NCBI GenBank assembly: GCA_041748075.1
Contig: JBGTDX010000101.1
Span: forward strand, 1 to 12,363
DNA length: 12,363 nucleotides
Reading direction: 5' to 3'
Source of the DNA: JBGSYJ01 sp041748075
Lineage (GTDB): Bacteria; Acidobacteriota; Thermoanaerobaculia; Gp7-AA8
The position numbers and the translations under genes are program-made. A model generated the notes under the pieces. The model ran no database searches. It saw nothing but the letters and a program-made list of their open reading frames with translations, and was not told where the DNA came from. The first letter of the stretch is position 1. Every line of letters starts with the position of its first letter. This document shows, piece after piece, positions 6,621-12,363 of the stretch.

Positions 6621-8519
6621 ATGAGGCTGACCGCTTCCGTCGCGGTCGCCGCGGTGCTCTCTGCTGTGGCATGCGCTTCGCCGGCCCGCGTTCCAACGGA
6701 GACCGGCCGCATAGCAGCCCAGTACCCGGCGTGGTCGCCGGACGGCCGCTCGATTGTGTTCCTGCGACCGGGCGCGCGTAGCGAGGTGTGGCTGGTCTCG
6801 GGCGACATGAACAGTCCTCGCCGATTGTTGGAGACGGCCGGGCGCATTGCGCCAATGATGCGGTGGTCACCCGATGGTCGTTCCGTCCTTTTGGAAATCG
6901 AACCGCGTCCGGGTGCTCAGCACGAAGTACGAATCGTGCGCGTGTCGGACGGTAGCGTGCGCACACTCGCGATCCCAGGGTTCGCGCCACGATGGTCTCC
7001 CGACGGCACCGTGGTGGCGTTCCTACGGCGCGACTCTGCTACGGGACGCACGGAACTGTGGGAAGCGGAATCGACGAGAGGCAGCGCAACCCGAATCGCC
7101 GCTCCGGTTGCCGACCACGATTTCCTCTGGACGCGGGATGGCGATGCGCTGATCTATGCGGCGCGCGGTGAGCTGCATCTCGTGAGTCGCCGTGATCTCG
7201 GCACCCGAACGCTCACGCGTTTCGACGCACCGATGGGACTCGGCCGCATGGCGAACATCGACGTCTCCCGCGACGGAAGGTTGGCGTTCGTTCGTGGCGG
7301 CGAACTGCGGACGCTCGATCTGGCGACGGGCTCCCTCGTCGACGTCGCTGAGGTGCGTCGCCCGCGGGGGATCGCCTTTTCGCCCGACGGAAAGACCCTT
7401 GCGCTCTTCGAGCGCTTTCCCGACGGGATCATCGTCACGGTGCCGAGTACGGGCGGTGACACTCGAGCCGTCGGACGGGTCACCTGTCTGGCCTGCCGAA
7501 TCCGCTTCGATTGGGCGCCTGACAGCCGGCGCATCGCGACCGTAAACACCACGGTCGACCGGCACGATCTGTACGTCGTTGCGGCGACCGGAGGCGAGTC
7601 TGGGCTTGCTGCGCGCGACGTATCCTGGAGCCAATCCCTGCGCTCCTTCTCGCCGAATGCGCGGCACCTCGTCTACGCGACCGGTGCGTTAGGCCCGGCG
7701 AATGACCTGTTCGTGATGGATCTCGAGACACAGCAGTCGCGCCGGCTCACACGCGACAGTCTGACGAGCAAGATGTACCCCCAGTGGTCACCGAGCGGCA
7801 GGTGGATTGCATATTTTGCCGGCCGCGCTCCGGATCCTCAGTCGTCGCTCGAACTCTGGGTGGTATCGGCGGACGGCGGTGAACCGCGCGTCCTGACGCA
7901 GGGAATGGGCGCGATAAGCGGCGACGGGTTCGATTGGGCCGGAGGGTCCGACGCCTTGCTGTTCGTGTCAGGTCACGACAATGAGCTATGGACGGTCTCG
8001 GTCCCCGATGGCGAGCGCCGCAAGCTATCGAGCACAGGTGCCTGGGACGACCCCTGGAAAGGACTGCCTACGTGGCGACCGACTGGCGAACCTCGCGTCG
8101 TTGCCTACGTGGGCGGCGCGCCGCTGCGCGTGCGGGCCCTCTCTCTCGACGATGGGAAGCGCTGGGACGTGTCGGCGCTGATCAATTACGCATACTCGTG
8201 GGCTCCCGATGGAGACTCCATCGCCTTCGCGAATCGTCGGGGGATTTCGGTCGTGTCCTTCAACGGCGACGATCCGCGACAGCTGACCGTGGATGGCGGG
8301 GACAGTCCGGTCTGGGCTCCTCGTGGATCACGCGTAGCCTACCTCGGCAGAGATGGCGAGATCTGGAGCGTGGGCACGGGCGGCGATGGGCCGGATCGCC
8401 TCACGTCCCGGGCAGCGGCCGCTGGTTTGACCTTCTCACCCGACAGCCGGTGGATCGCCTACCATCGTCTGGTCTCGGATCCGCACCTGCGCATTGTCGA
8501 CATTCAAGTGCCCAAGTGA
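6621..8519 (+). CDS. TolB-like beta-propeller lipoprotein, 632 residues (first copy)
   Basis: ATG 6621 follows TAGGGGGA by a short spacer and begins a lipoprotein signal peptide (MRLTASVAVAAVLSAVAC, Cys18 probably lipidated, though the lipobox is not ideal). A frame from TTG 6543 is open but places 26 uncharged-signal residues before this and is unlikely. The rest is a chain of about 14 WD40-like (PD40/TolB) units, each with a W/FSPDG-type turn, such as YPAWSPDGRSIVF, MRWSPDGRSVLLE, GIAFSPDGKTLALF, YPQWSPSGRWIAYF, YSWAPDGDSIAFA and LTFSPDSRWIAYH. This would build one or two beta-propellers in the periplasm. No enzymatic domain such as a prolyl oligopeptidase hydrolase follows, so a binding or scaffold role is likely. 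It lies 114 bp after the TPR gene. Confidence 0.9.
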   Translation: MRLTASVAVAAVLSAVACASPARVPTETGRIAAQYPAWSPDGRSIVFLRPGARSEVWLVSGDMNSPRRLLETAGRIAPMMRWSPDGRSVLLEIEPRPGAQHEVRIVRVSDGSVRTLAIPGFAPRWSPDGTVVAFLRRDSATGRTELWEAESTRGSATRIAAPVADHDFLWTRDGDALIYAARGELHLVSRRDLGTRTLTRFDAPMGLGRMANIDVSRDGRLAFVRGGELRTLDLATGSLVDVAEVRRPRGIAFSPDGKTLALFERFPDGIIVTVPSTGGDTRAVGRVTCLACRIRFDWAPDSRRIATVNTTVDRHDLYVVAATGGESGLAARDVSWSQSLRSFSPNARHLVYATGALGPANDLFVMDLETQQSRRLTRDSLTSKMYPQWSPSGRWIAYFAGRAPDPQSSLELWVVSADGGEPRVLTQGMGAISGDGFDWAGGSDALLFVSGHDNELWTVSVPDGERRKLSSTGAWDDPWKGLPTWRPTGEPRVVAYVGGAPLRVRALSLDDGKRWDVSALINYAYSWAPDGDSIAFANRRGISVVSFNGDDPRQLTVDGGDSPVWAPRGSRVAYLGRDGEIWSVGTGGDGPDRLTSRAAAAGLTFSPDSRWIAYHRLVSDPHLRIVDIQVPK

Positions 8520-8566
8520 GCAATCGAGTTCGATACGCGGTGAACGCACGGCGAGTCCATCCCGCC

Positions 8567-8667
8567 GGCTATCTAGCGGTTGTACCGGTCGTGAACCGCG
8601 CGTTGCTGTGTCTCGAGCTCTATACTGTTCGGTGTGCGGTTGACGCCGGTGAACTGCGGTGTTAGGC
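8567..8667 (+). repeat. attC site 7 (family A, 101 bp)
   Basis: R' is a perfect GTTAGGC at 8661-8667, while R'' has drifted to GGCTATC (8567-8573). Compared with the other family A copies it has scattered substitutions in both arms (for example taccggtcgtgaaccgc on the left and gcggttgacgccggtg on the right). It keeps the ttgctgtgtct and gctctatact blocks. It is the first attC seen after the 5-kb multigene stretch and lies 47 bp past the propeller-lipoprotein stop. Confidence 0.85.
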
Positions 8668-8685
8668 CGATACGCTCGCATAGTG

Positions 8686-8921
8686 ATGTCATCAGACTCA
8701 GCCGCGGTCCACGTCGTCCACCGTTACTCGCGCGGAGGAGCGCCAGTAAACGAACGCACCATCTTCGAGATCGGATCGGTAACCAAGGTGTTTACATCCC
8801 TTGCGCTGGCCGAAATGGCGATGGGGGTGCGGTGCGTCTCGACGATCCGGTCGAGTCTCAGCCTGACGGAGTCAGGATGCCGCGATTCGGAGCGCACCAG
8901 GTGGCGCTCCAGCACCTTGCT
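8686..8921 (+). pseudogene. Fragment of a class C beta-lactamase-like serine hydrolase (frameshifted, both ends missing)
   Basis: From ATG 8686 the frame reads ...GGAPVNERTIFEIGSVTKVFTSLALAEMAM. This contains the SxxK catalytic motif (SVTK) in the context typical of class C beta-lactamase and related penicillin-binding serine hydrolases. Near the five-G run at 8823-8827 the frame shifts, and the same family signature continues one frame over as GAVRLDDPVESQPDGVRMPRFGAHQVALQHLA. One missing G would explain it. The segment where THTSGLP usually follows is replaced at about 8922 by the 3' end of an attC site. The N-terminal 50 or so residues and everything after the first quarter, including the YxN and KTG motifs, are absent. 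It cannot be an active enzyme. The G-run indel could also be a sequencing error, but the truncations cannot. Confidence 0.8.
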
Positions 8922-8948
8922 CCAGCGGGAACCGCAGGGACGTTGGGC
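8922..8948 (+). repeat. 3' remnant of a family A attC site
   Basis: The 27 bases ending in GTTGGGC (8942-8948) align with the last part of family A sites: gggaaccgcagggac here against ggtgaaccgcaggaac in sites 4 and 6. The left arm, the loop and R'' are missing. Beta-lactamase-like coding sequence runs directly into the remnant. Without its left half it should not fold into a recombination-competent hairpin, though the R' box still fits the consensus. Confidence 0.7.
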
Positions 8949-9017
8949 CGCAAAACGTGCTACCCACCACTCTTCTGACGGTAGACTGCTACTAATCAAC
9001 ACACGGGAGGAAACGCT

Positions 9018-9413
9018 ATGGCCGAGACCACTGGAGGACCCACCGGCGCGCGGGACGGCATTGAACAAACCAACCGGCATTTTGAGAAAGCCTTCAACGC
9101 AGGGGACATCATTGGTGCAGTGGAAGGAGTCTACACAAGAGAGGCACGTGTTCTTCCGCCCGATGCGCCCATGGTGAGGGGACGCGAGGATATCGCACAG
9201 TTCTGGACTGCTGCGGTAGAGCAGCTTGGCATCCAGCGCGTCGAACTCTCTACGGTCGAGTTGGACGTTCAGGGCGATCATGCCCATGAGATTGGGAGAG
9301 CGACGCTTACCCTGGGAGCGGACCAGCGGGTCGATGTGAAGTATGTGGTGGTCTGGCGGCAGGAGGAAGGTCGGTGGCGCTGGCATATCGACATCTGGAA
9401 TAGCGGGGTGTAG
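9018..9413 (+). CDS. SnoaL/DUF4440-like (NTF2-fold) protein, 131 residues
   Basis: The 131-residue product has the pattern of the NTF2-like superfamily. An N-terminal helix (IEQTNRHFEKAFNAGDIIGAVEGVY, about 15-39) is followed by EARVLPPDAPMVRGREDIAQFWTAAVEQLG (about 42-71), the hallmark of SnoaL-like and DUF4440 proteins. Beta strands ending in VKYVVVWRQEEGRWRWHIDIWNS complete the fold. Such proteins are small cone-shaped barrels, some acting as isomerases or hydrolases and many of unknown role. GGGAGG at 9004-9009, eight bases before ATG 9018, is a strong ribosome binding site. The gene lies 69 bp after the attC remnant, so it is the first gene of the next cassette. A propeller lipoprotein gene follows 83 bp downstream with no attC between. 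Confidence 0.9.
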   Translation: MAETTGGPTGARDGIEQTNRHFEKAFNAGDIIGAVEGVYTREARVLPPDAPMVRGREDIAQFWTAAVEQLGIQRVELSTVELDVQGDHAHEIGRATLTLGADQRVDVKYVVVWRQEEGRWRWHIDIWNSGV

Positions 9414-9449
9414 CTGCGTCCCCACGGGCCGAAGGGGGCCTGACGCAGC
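9413..9449 (+). terminator. Hairpin after the SnoaL-like gene, possible weak terminator
   Basis: GCTGCGTC (9413-9420) and GACGCAGC (9442-9449) form an eight-base stem right at the stop codon, with a GC-rich loop that can pair further (ccc against ggg). No run of T follows, so it is not a standard intrinsic terminator. It could instead stabilise the upstream mRNA or attenuate expression of the following gene. Confidence 0.25.
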
Positions 9450-9496
9450 ACTTGCAGCAACAGCACATGCGGGCCGCTGAGGAGTGGTGGCGCTGA

Positions 9497-11305
9497 ATGA
9501 AAAGAATGATCTTATGCCTCTCTCTGGCCCTTGGGTCCGTCGGGTGCAGCGCGACAACTGTGAGCCCCTCGGTGCAAACACGGCTACTTTGGTCCGGGGA
9601 TGCTCCGAATTTCGCATTGGGTGACATCAGCCCTGATGGTCGCTACTTCTCTGATGTCAACTGGGAATCAGGGGATCTCCTGCTCGTGGACATCGAGACG
9701 GGTGAGGGACGCGACCTGACAGGCAGTGGCTATGATGATGGGCGTTACGCATGGACGTCTTCGTTCTCTACGGACGGCCGTGAGTTGGCCGTCTCTTGGT
9801 ATCTCTACGAGGAAGACAGGCACGAGCTGAGACTCATGAGTACGGATGGAACCCCATCGCGCGTACTCGTTCCAGCTAGTCGAGAACTGTACTACGTCGA
9901 TCCGCTGGACTGGTCTCCGTCAGACGATCACATCCTGGTGGCCGCAAGGGGACCGGATTTGAACTGGCAGCTGAGGATCGTCTCCGTCGACGATGGCTCC
10001 GTACGAGTCCTGAAGACGTTGGGCTGGTTGGCGCCAGGAGGGGATCAGGCGTACCCCAGAGCCTACTGGTCACCGGACGGGGAATACGTGGCATACGACT
10101 ATCGCCCGGACCTCGAGGAACCTGGTCGAGACATTTACGCCCTGGGTGTTGACGGGGGGCGAGAGGTGACCCTCGTCTCGGGCTCCAGCGTAAACCGGCT
10201 CCTGGGCTGGATCCCGGACGGAAGCGGGATCCTGTTTCACAGCGACCGCGGTGGCACGCCTGGCGTGTGGCGGTTGCCGCTTCGGGATGGGATGATTCCA
10301 GGGGAGCCGGAGCTTCTCCGGTCGGATATGCCTGGACTGGCTCCGCTGGGATTTGTAGAGGGGGGCTATGCGTACGGCGCCGTGACCGAGGCGCTTCAGG
10401 TCCACGTCGCGGTGGTGGACCCGGAGGCAGGACGGGTGCTCGCGCCTCCGCAGCCGGTTCAAGATCCGCCCCTTCTGAGCAGCTTGAGCATGGACTGGTC
10501 TCCTGACGGTAGTCGGCTGGCGTACTTCATACATGACTCCAGCCGAGGACTCGATGAGCTTCTGGTGATCCGATCGGCAGACGGTGAGAAGCTGTACGAG
10601 GTTCCACTGCTACCCATGCTGCACACGAGCAACGGCACCCTCAACTGGGTCAGCGAGGATGAGATCTATCTGTTCGGATCCGAGAAGGGTCGCTTCGGTA
10701 TCCACCGGATGAACCCTCGTGACGGAAGCTACAGTCGCATTTCCCCTGATGAATGGAACTGGGGCTCGGACCTGAAGTGGTTCCAGGTCGCATCTGACGG
10801 CGGTACGCTGTTCGTGTTTCGGTCGCCCAGAGTCCGCGGAGGGACGAGCGATCTGATCGCGCTCGATTTGAGCAGCGGACAGGAACGGGTGGTTGCTACA
10901 GCTCGCGGTGTCATTCGCCAGTCCCTGGCCGTCTCCCCCGACGGGCAGGAGGTCGCCTACCTCGCGCGAGATTCAGCCGATGGTGCGGTCACGTTGTGGG
11001 TGGCTTCGACCTCGCAGTTCGGCGATGCACGGGCGGTGTACCGTGCGACTCGCGAGTACCGACCGACCTCACCGGTCACCTGGACGCCTGACGGGTCGCG
11101 GCTCCTTTTCGTCCTGGTGCCAGCGGACGGCGATCCGAGCGGGCTCTGGTCCGTCTCGGTCAACGGGAACGAGGCGGCCGTACTCATCATGGGCGACGGT
11201 GGGTGCTGTTCGGGGCATGACATCCGCGTCCATCCAGGCGGGGACCGGCTCGCCTTCGTCACCGGCCGATCCCGCGGCGGCATCTGGAAGCTGGAAGGTT
11301 TTTGA
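9497..11305 (+). CDS. TolB-like beta-propeller lipoprotein, 602 residues (second copy)
   Basis: The product of 602 residues starts MKRMILCLSLALGSVGC, a short signal peptide with a lipobox-like end at Cys17 (SVGC, lacking the usual Leu at -3). It continues as a series of WD40-like (PD40) units: LGDISPDGRYFSDV, YAWTSSFSTDGRELAVS, LDWSPSDDHILVA, RAYWSPDGEYVAYDY, LGWIPDGSGILFHS, MDWSPDGSRLAYFI, LAVSPDGQEVAYLA and VTWTPDGSRLLFVL, ending in IRVHPGGDRLAFVTGRSRGGIWKLEGF. These would form one or two periplasmic propellers. No hydrolase or kinase domain is attached. The ribosome binding site is a rather distant GAGGAG about 12 bases before ATG 9497. Architecture and length match the propeller lipoprotein at 6621-8519, but the two differ throughout, so they are at most distant paralogues. 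Confidence 0.88.
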   Translation: MKRMILCLSLALGSVGCSATTVSPSVQTRLLWSGDAPNFALGDISPDGRYFSDVNWESGDLLLVDIETGEGRDLTGSGYDDGRYAWTSSFSTDGRELAVSWYLYEEDRHELRLMSTDGTPSRVLVPASRELYYVDPLDWSPSDDHILVAARGPDLNWQLRIVSVDDGSVRVLKTLGWLAPGGDQAYPRAYWSPDGEYVAYDYRPDLEEPGRDIYALGVDGGREVTLVSGSSVNRLLGWIPDGSGILFHSDRGGTPGVWRLPLRDGMIPGEPELLRSDMPGLAPLGFVEGGYAYGAVTEALQVHVAVVDPEAGRVLAPPQPVQDPPLLSSLSMDWSPDGSRLAYFIHDSSRGLDELLVIRSADGEKLYEVPLLPMLHTSNGTLNWVSEDEIYLFGSEKGRFGIHRMNPRDGSYSRISPDEWNWGSDLKWFQVASDGGTLFVFRSPRVRGGTSDLIALDLSSGQERVVATARGVIRQSLAVSPDGQEVAYLARDSADGAVTLWVASTSQFGDARAVYRATREYRPTSPVTWTPDGSRLLFVLVPADGDPSGLWSVSVNGNEAAVLIMGDGGCCSGHDIRVHPGGDRLAFVTGRSRGGIWKLEGF

Positions 11306-11419
11306 GACAGAGTCTGTTCATCGAGCCCCTCGATGGCCGCAACATCAGTGTGCCACTGGCGTGGTATCCACGGCTTCTTCACGCGACGCCGGAACAACGC
11401 GAGAATTGTCAAACTACGC

Positions 11420-11530
11420 ATGTACGATAATCTGTTTGGGTGGTTTCTCTTGGTAGGTCGTGTTGGCGCGTGTATGGGTGCGGTTGTTTCCGCCGCAGAT
11501 CAACTATTGGCGCGCCCGGCGGCTAACTAG
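11420..11530 (+). CDS. Doubtful 36-residue hydrophobic peptide next to attC site 8
   Basis: A short frame from ATG 11420 would encode MYDNLFGWFLLVGRVGACMG followed by AVVSAADQLLARPAAN, which has one potential membrane segment. It stops at TAG directly after the GGCTAAC R'' box of the attC, a position where cassette genes often end. A longer version from ATG 11333 adds a basic, unprotein-like stretch. There is no good ribosome binding site for either start. It could be a tiny membrane peptide, the tail of a decayed gene, or chance. The remainder of 11306-11520 shows only a small palindrome (cgtgg-tat-ccacg at 11360-11372). Confidence 0.22.
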   Translation: MYDNLFGWFLLVGRVGACMGAVVSAADQLLARPAAN

Positions 11531-11623
11531 CGGTTGCACCGGACGCGAACCGCGCGTTGCTGTGTCTCCAGCTGTATACCATTCGGCGTGCGGTTCGCGC
11601 TGGTGAACGCACGAACGTCAGGC
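11521..11623 (+). repeat. attC site 8 (family A, 103 bp, damaged R')
   Basis: The core is nearly identical to the other family A sites: caccgg-A-cgcgaaccgc on the left, ttgctgtgtctccag, and gcggttcgcgctggtg on the right. R'' is GGCTAAC at 11521-11527. The R' box is GTCAGGC (11617-11623), with C in place of the second T of the conserved GTT, which should impair recombination. It closes the second multigene stretch. The next gene ends six bases beyond it but is read from the minus strand. Confidence 0.85.
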
Positions 11624-11629
11624 GCCCCG

Positions 11630-11980
11630 TCACTTCCGCAGGATTCTCTCCATTGCCTTTCCCTTCGCTAGCTCATCGATCAGCTTGTCGAGATAACGGA
11701 TCTCCCGCATCGTCGGTTCTTCGATGTCTTCGATTCGGATTCCGCAGATCACACCTTTGATCGAGCTCCGGGCAGGGTTCAGCCGGGGAGCTTCGGCAAA
11801 GAAGGTCTCGAAATCGGTCCGAGCTTTCAGTTGCGCTTGCAGCTCCCCTTGGCTGTAGCCCGTCAACCACCGGAAGATTTCATCGACCTCTGATTGCGTA
11901 CGCCCTTTCTTCTCCGCCTTCGCAACGTAATGGGGATAGACGCTCGCGACACTCGTTGAGTAGATTCGGTGTTTGGTCAT
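11630..11980 (-). CDS. DUF2200 family protein, 116 residues
   Basis: The minus-strand product MTKHRIYSTSVASVYPHYVA...FRWLTGYSQGELQAQL...TDFETFFAEAPRLNP...IKGVICGIRIEDIEEPTMREIRYLDKLIDELAKGKAMERILRK matches my recollection of DUF2200 over its full length, with no gap. The function of this family is not known. It is a small soluble protein, probably mixed alpha/beta. I start it at the ATG complementary to 11978-11980, where the family consensus begins; GAAGGAAG lies about 12 bases upstream, a rather long spacing. It is the only gene here on the minus strand, so it opposes the array direction and should need its own promoter. Both flanking attC sites are degenerate. Confidence 0.93.
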   Translation of the reverse strand: MTKHRIYSTSVASVYPHYVAKAEKKGRTQSEVDEIFRWLTGYSQGELQAQLKARTDFETFFAEAPRLNPARSSIKGVICGIRIEDIEEPTMREIRYLDKLIDELAKGKAMERILRK

Positions 11981-12110
11981 GATGCATTCTCGCTTCCTTC
12001 GTATTCTCAGCAGCTGGCGGAGTGTCAATGATACGTGTTGGCGCGGCGTGACACCCCGCAAGTCTGCGGTGCTGCCCGACCGGATCAACTGGTCGGAGTT
12101 CTGAGCCGGC

Positions 12111-12216
12111 GCCTGACTCAGCGCTGCACCGGACGGCAACCCGCTCGGGACTACATCGCGAGCGCTATACTTCAGAGCGTGCGGGTTGGCGCCGGTGAGA
12201 GCGACGGCGCAGAAAC
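12111..12216 (+). repeat. attC site 9 (family B, degenerate; R' lost)
   Basis: This copy aligns with attC site 5 through both arms (caccgg-A-cggcaacccgc and gcgggttggcgccggtg), the small ctcg/cgag inner hairpin region and the ctatacttcagagcgt block. R'' is GCCTGAC (12111-12117) instead of GTCTAAC. Where GTTAGGC should stand, the sequence reads CAGAAAC, so no R' box remains. The right edge is placed by alignment only. The site is probably inactive. Confidence 0.78.
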
Positions 12217-12273
12217 TTCATCTACCGTTTGTCGGCGTGGCTTCCGGCGACAGGCGGGAGGTTTTGATTCAGC

Positions 12274-12363
12274 ATGGAGCGTCTCACGTACTCCGACTTC
12301 TCAGACATCGACACAGCCATGGAAGCGTTGGAGGCCGCGTGCGAGCCGGCGGGAAGCGCTGCC
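12274..12363 (+). CDS. N-terminal end of an unidentified protein (3' truncated by window)
   Basis: ATG 12274 opens a frame of 30 codons to the right edge, beginning MERLTYSDFSDIDTAMEALEAACEPAG. GGGAGG lies 12 bases upstream, and an in-frame stop (12265-12267) excludes an earlier start. The sequence looks like an acidic amphipathic helix. The opening resembles the first helix of UPF0149/YecA-YgfB proteins, but 30 residues are too few to claim that. It would be the next cassette gene after the degenerate family B attC. Confidence 0.6.
   Translation, partial: MERLTYSDFSDIDTAMEALEAACEPAGSAA

Larger units (their letters stand above)
1..12363 (+). mobile_element. Integron gene-cassette array (internal segment)
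   Basis: The whole window is built from gene cassettes separated by attC-type sites in one orientation, at about 125, 607, 1252, 1894, 2450, 3448, 8567, 11521 and 12111, with a 3' remnant at 8922. Nearly all genes lie on the plus strand, in the same direction as the sites, as expected when an integrase inserts circular cassettes one after another. Adjacent genes belong to unrelated families, which is also typical. No tyrosine recombinase of the IntI type, attI site or Pc promoter is present, so the array platform lies outside the window. The attC sites fall into at least two sequence families, plus three singletons at the left end. Calling it a sedentary chromosomal integron rather than a mobile one is inference. 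Confidence 0.88.

Noticed and set aside
8724..9617. 297-residue minus-strand frame
   Set aside because: It lies antisense to the beta-lactamase fragment, the attC remnant and the SnoaL-like gene, and shows no protein family features. It is a by-product of GC-rich codon use.
2564..11997. Identical 14-mer ggaagcgagaatgc before the GIY-YIG gene (2564-2577) and, on the minus strand, before the DUF2200 gene (11984-11997)
   Set aside because: A 14-base match between two places in about 12 kb on both strands is expected roughly by chance. The ATG it contains is the start in one case but out of frame in the other.
12000..12028. Promoter for the DUF2200 gene: TTGACA (minus strand, 12023-12028) and a -10-like AATACG 17 bp away
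   Set aside because: The -10 matches only three of six consensus bases, and the predicted transcription start would fall inside the ribosome binding site. A promoter is expected somewhere here but this one is not convincing.
1894..12216. Repeats of about 100 bp as a CRISPR array or REP-type element
   Set aside because: The repeats are too long, too far apart and separated by genes. Their boxes and bulged hairpins fit attC instead.

Overview
This window lies inside a cassette array of an integron. The main evidence is a series of directly repeated recombination sites of the attC type (59-base elements) between the genes. Each complete site opens with a sequence close to RYYYAAC and closes with GTTRRRY, with an imperfect inverted repeat between them. 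All keep the same orientation, and the left arm of the hairpin usually carries one unpaired extra base, as attC sites do. I place nine full-length sites, two of them with damaged ends, plus one 3' remnant. No integrase gene (intI), attI site or Pc promoter is visible, so this is an internal slice of a longer array, most likely a sedentary chromosomal integron. The DNA is GC-rich and the genes resemble those of environmental bacteria (TolB-like propeller lipoproteins, a large TPR lipoprotein, SnoaL-like and SDR proteins). An uncultured soil or sediment bacterium, for example from Acidobacteriota, Gemmatimonadota or a proteobacterial group, would fit. The sequence alone does not settle this.

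Layout. Cassette 0 (1-175) is the C-terminal end of an unknown protein. Cassette 1 (176-703) has no convincing gene but contains degenerate internal repeats. Cassette 2 (704-1307) encodes a four-helix membrane protein. Cassette 3 (1308-1987) encodes a soluble protein of unknown function. Cassette 4 (1988-2549) encodes a GNAT acetyltransferase. Cassette 5 (2550-3545) encodes a GIY-YIG nuclease with a C-terminal DUF4357-like domain. The next stretch, 3546-8661, has no recognisable attC inside. It carries four co-oriented genes: a short-chain dehydrogenase, a small alpha/beta protein, a TPR lipoprotein and a TolB-like beta-propeller lipoprotein. Cassette 7 (8662-8942) holds a broken piece of a class C beta-lactamase-like gene fused to the 3' end of an attC. 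Stretch 8 (8943-11617) encodes a SnoaL/DUF4440-like protein and a second propeller lipoprotein. Cassette 9 (11618 to about 12210) carries a DUF2200 gene on the minus strand between two degenerate attC sites. The window ends in the first 30 codons of another plus-strand gene.

The single-gene cassettes 0-5 look like a classical mobile array of unrelated small genes, several ending at or inside the R'' box of their own attC. From 3546 onward the array changes character: large multigene units, a pseudogene, eroded attC ends and an inverted gene. This suggests an older, partly immobilised part of the array. The genes do not form one pathway. The only plausible functional group is the lipoprotein set at 4812-8519, perhaps with the small protein at 4529, which is nearly contiguous with it.
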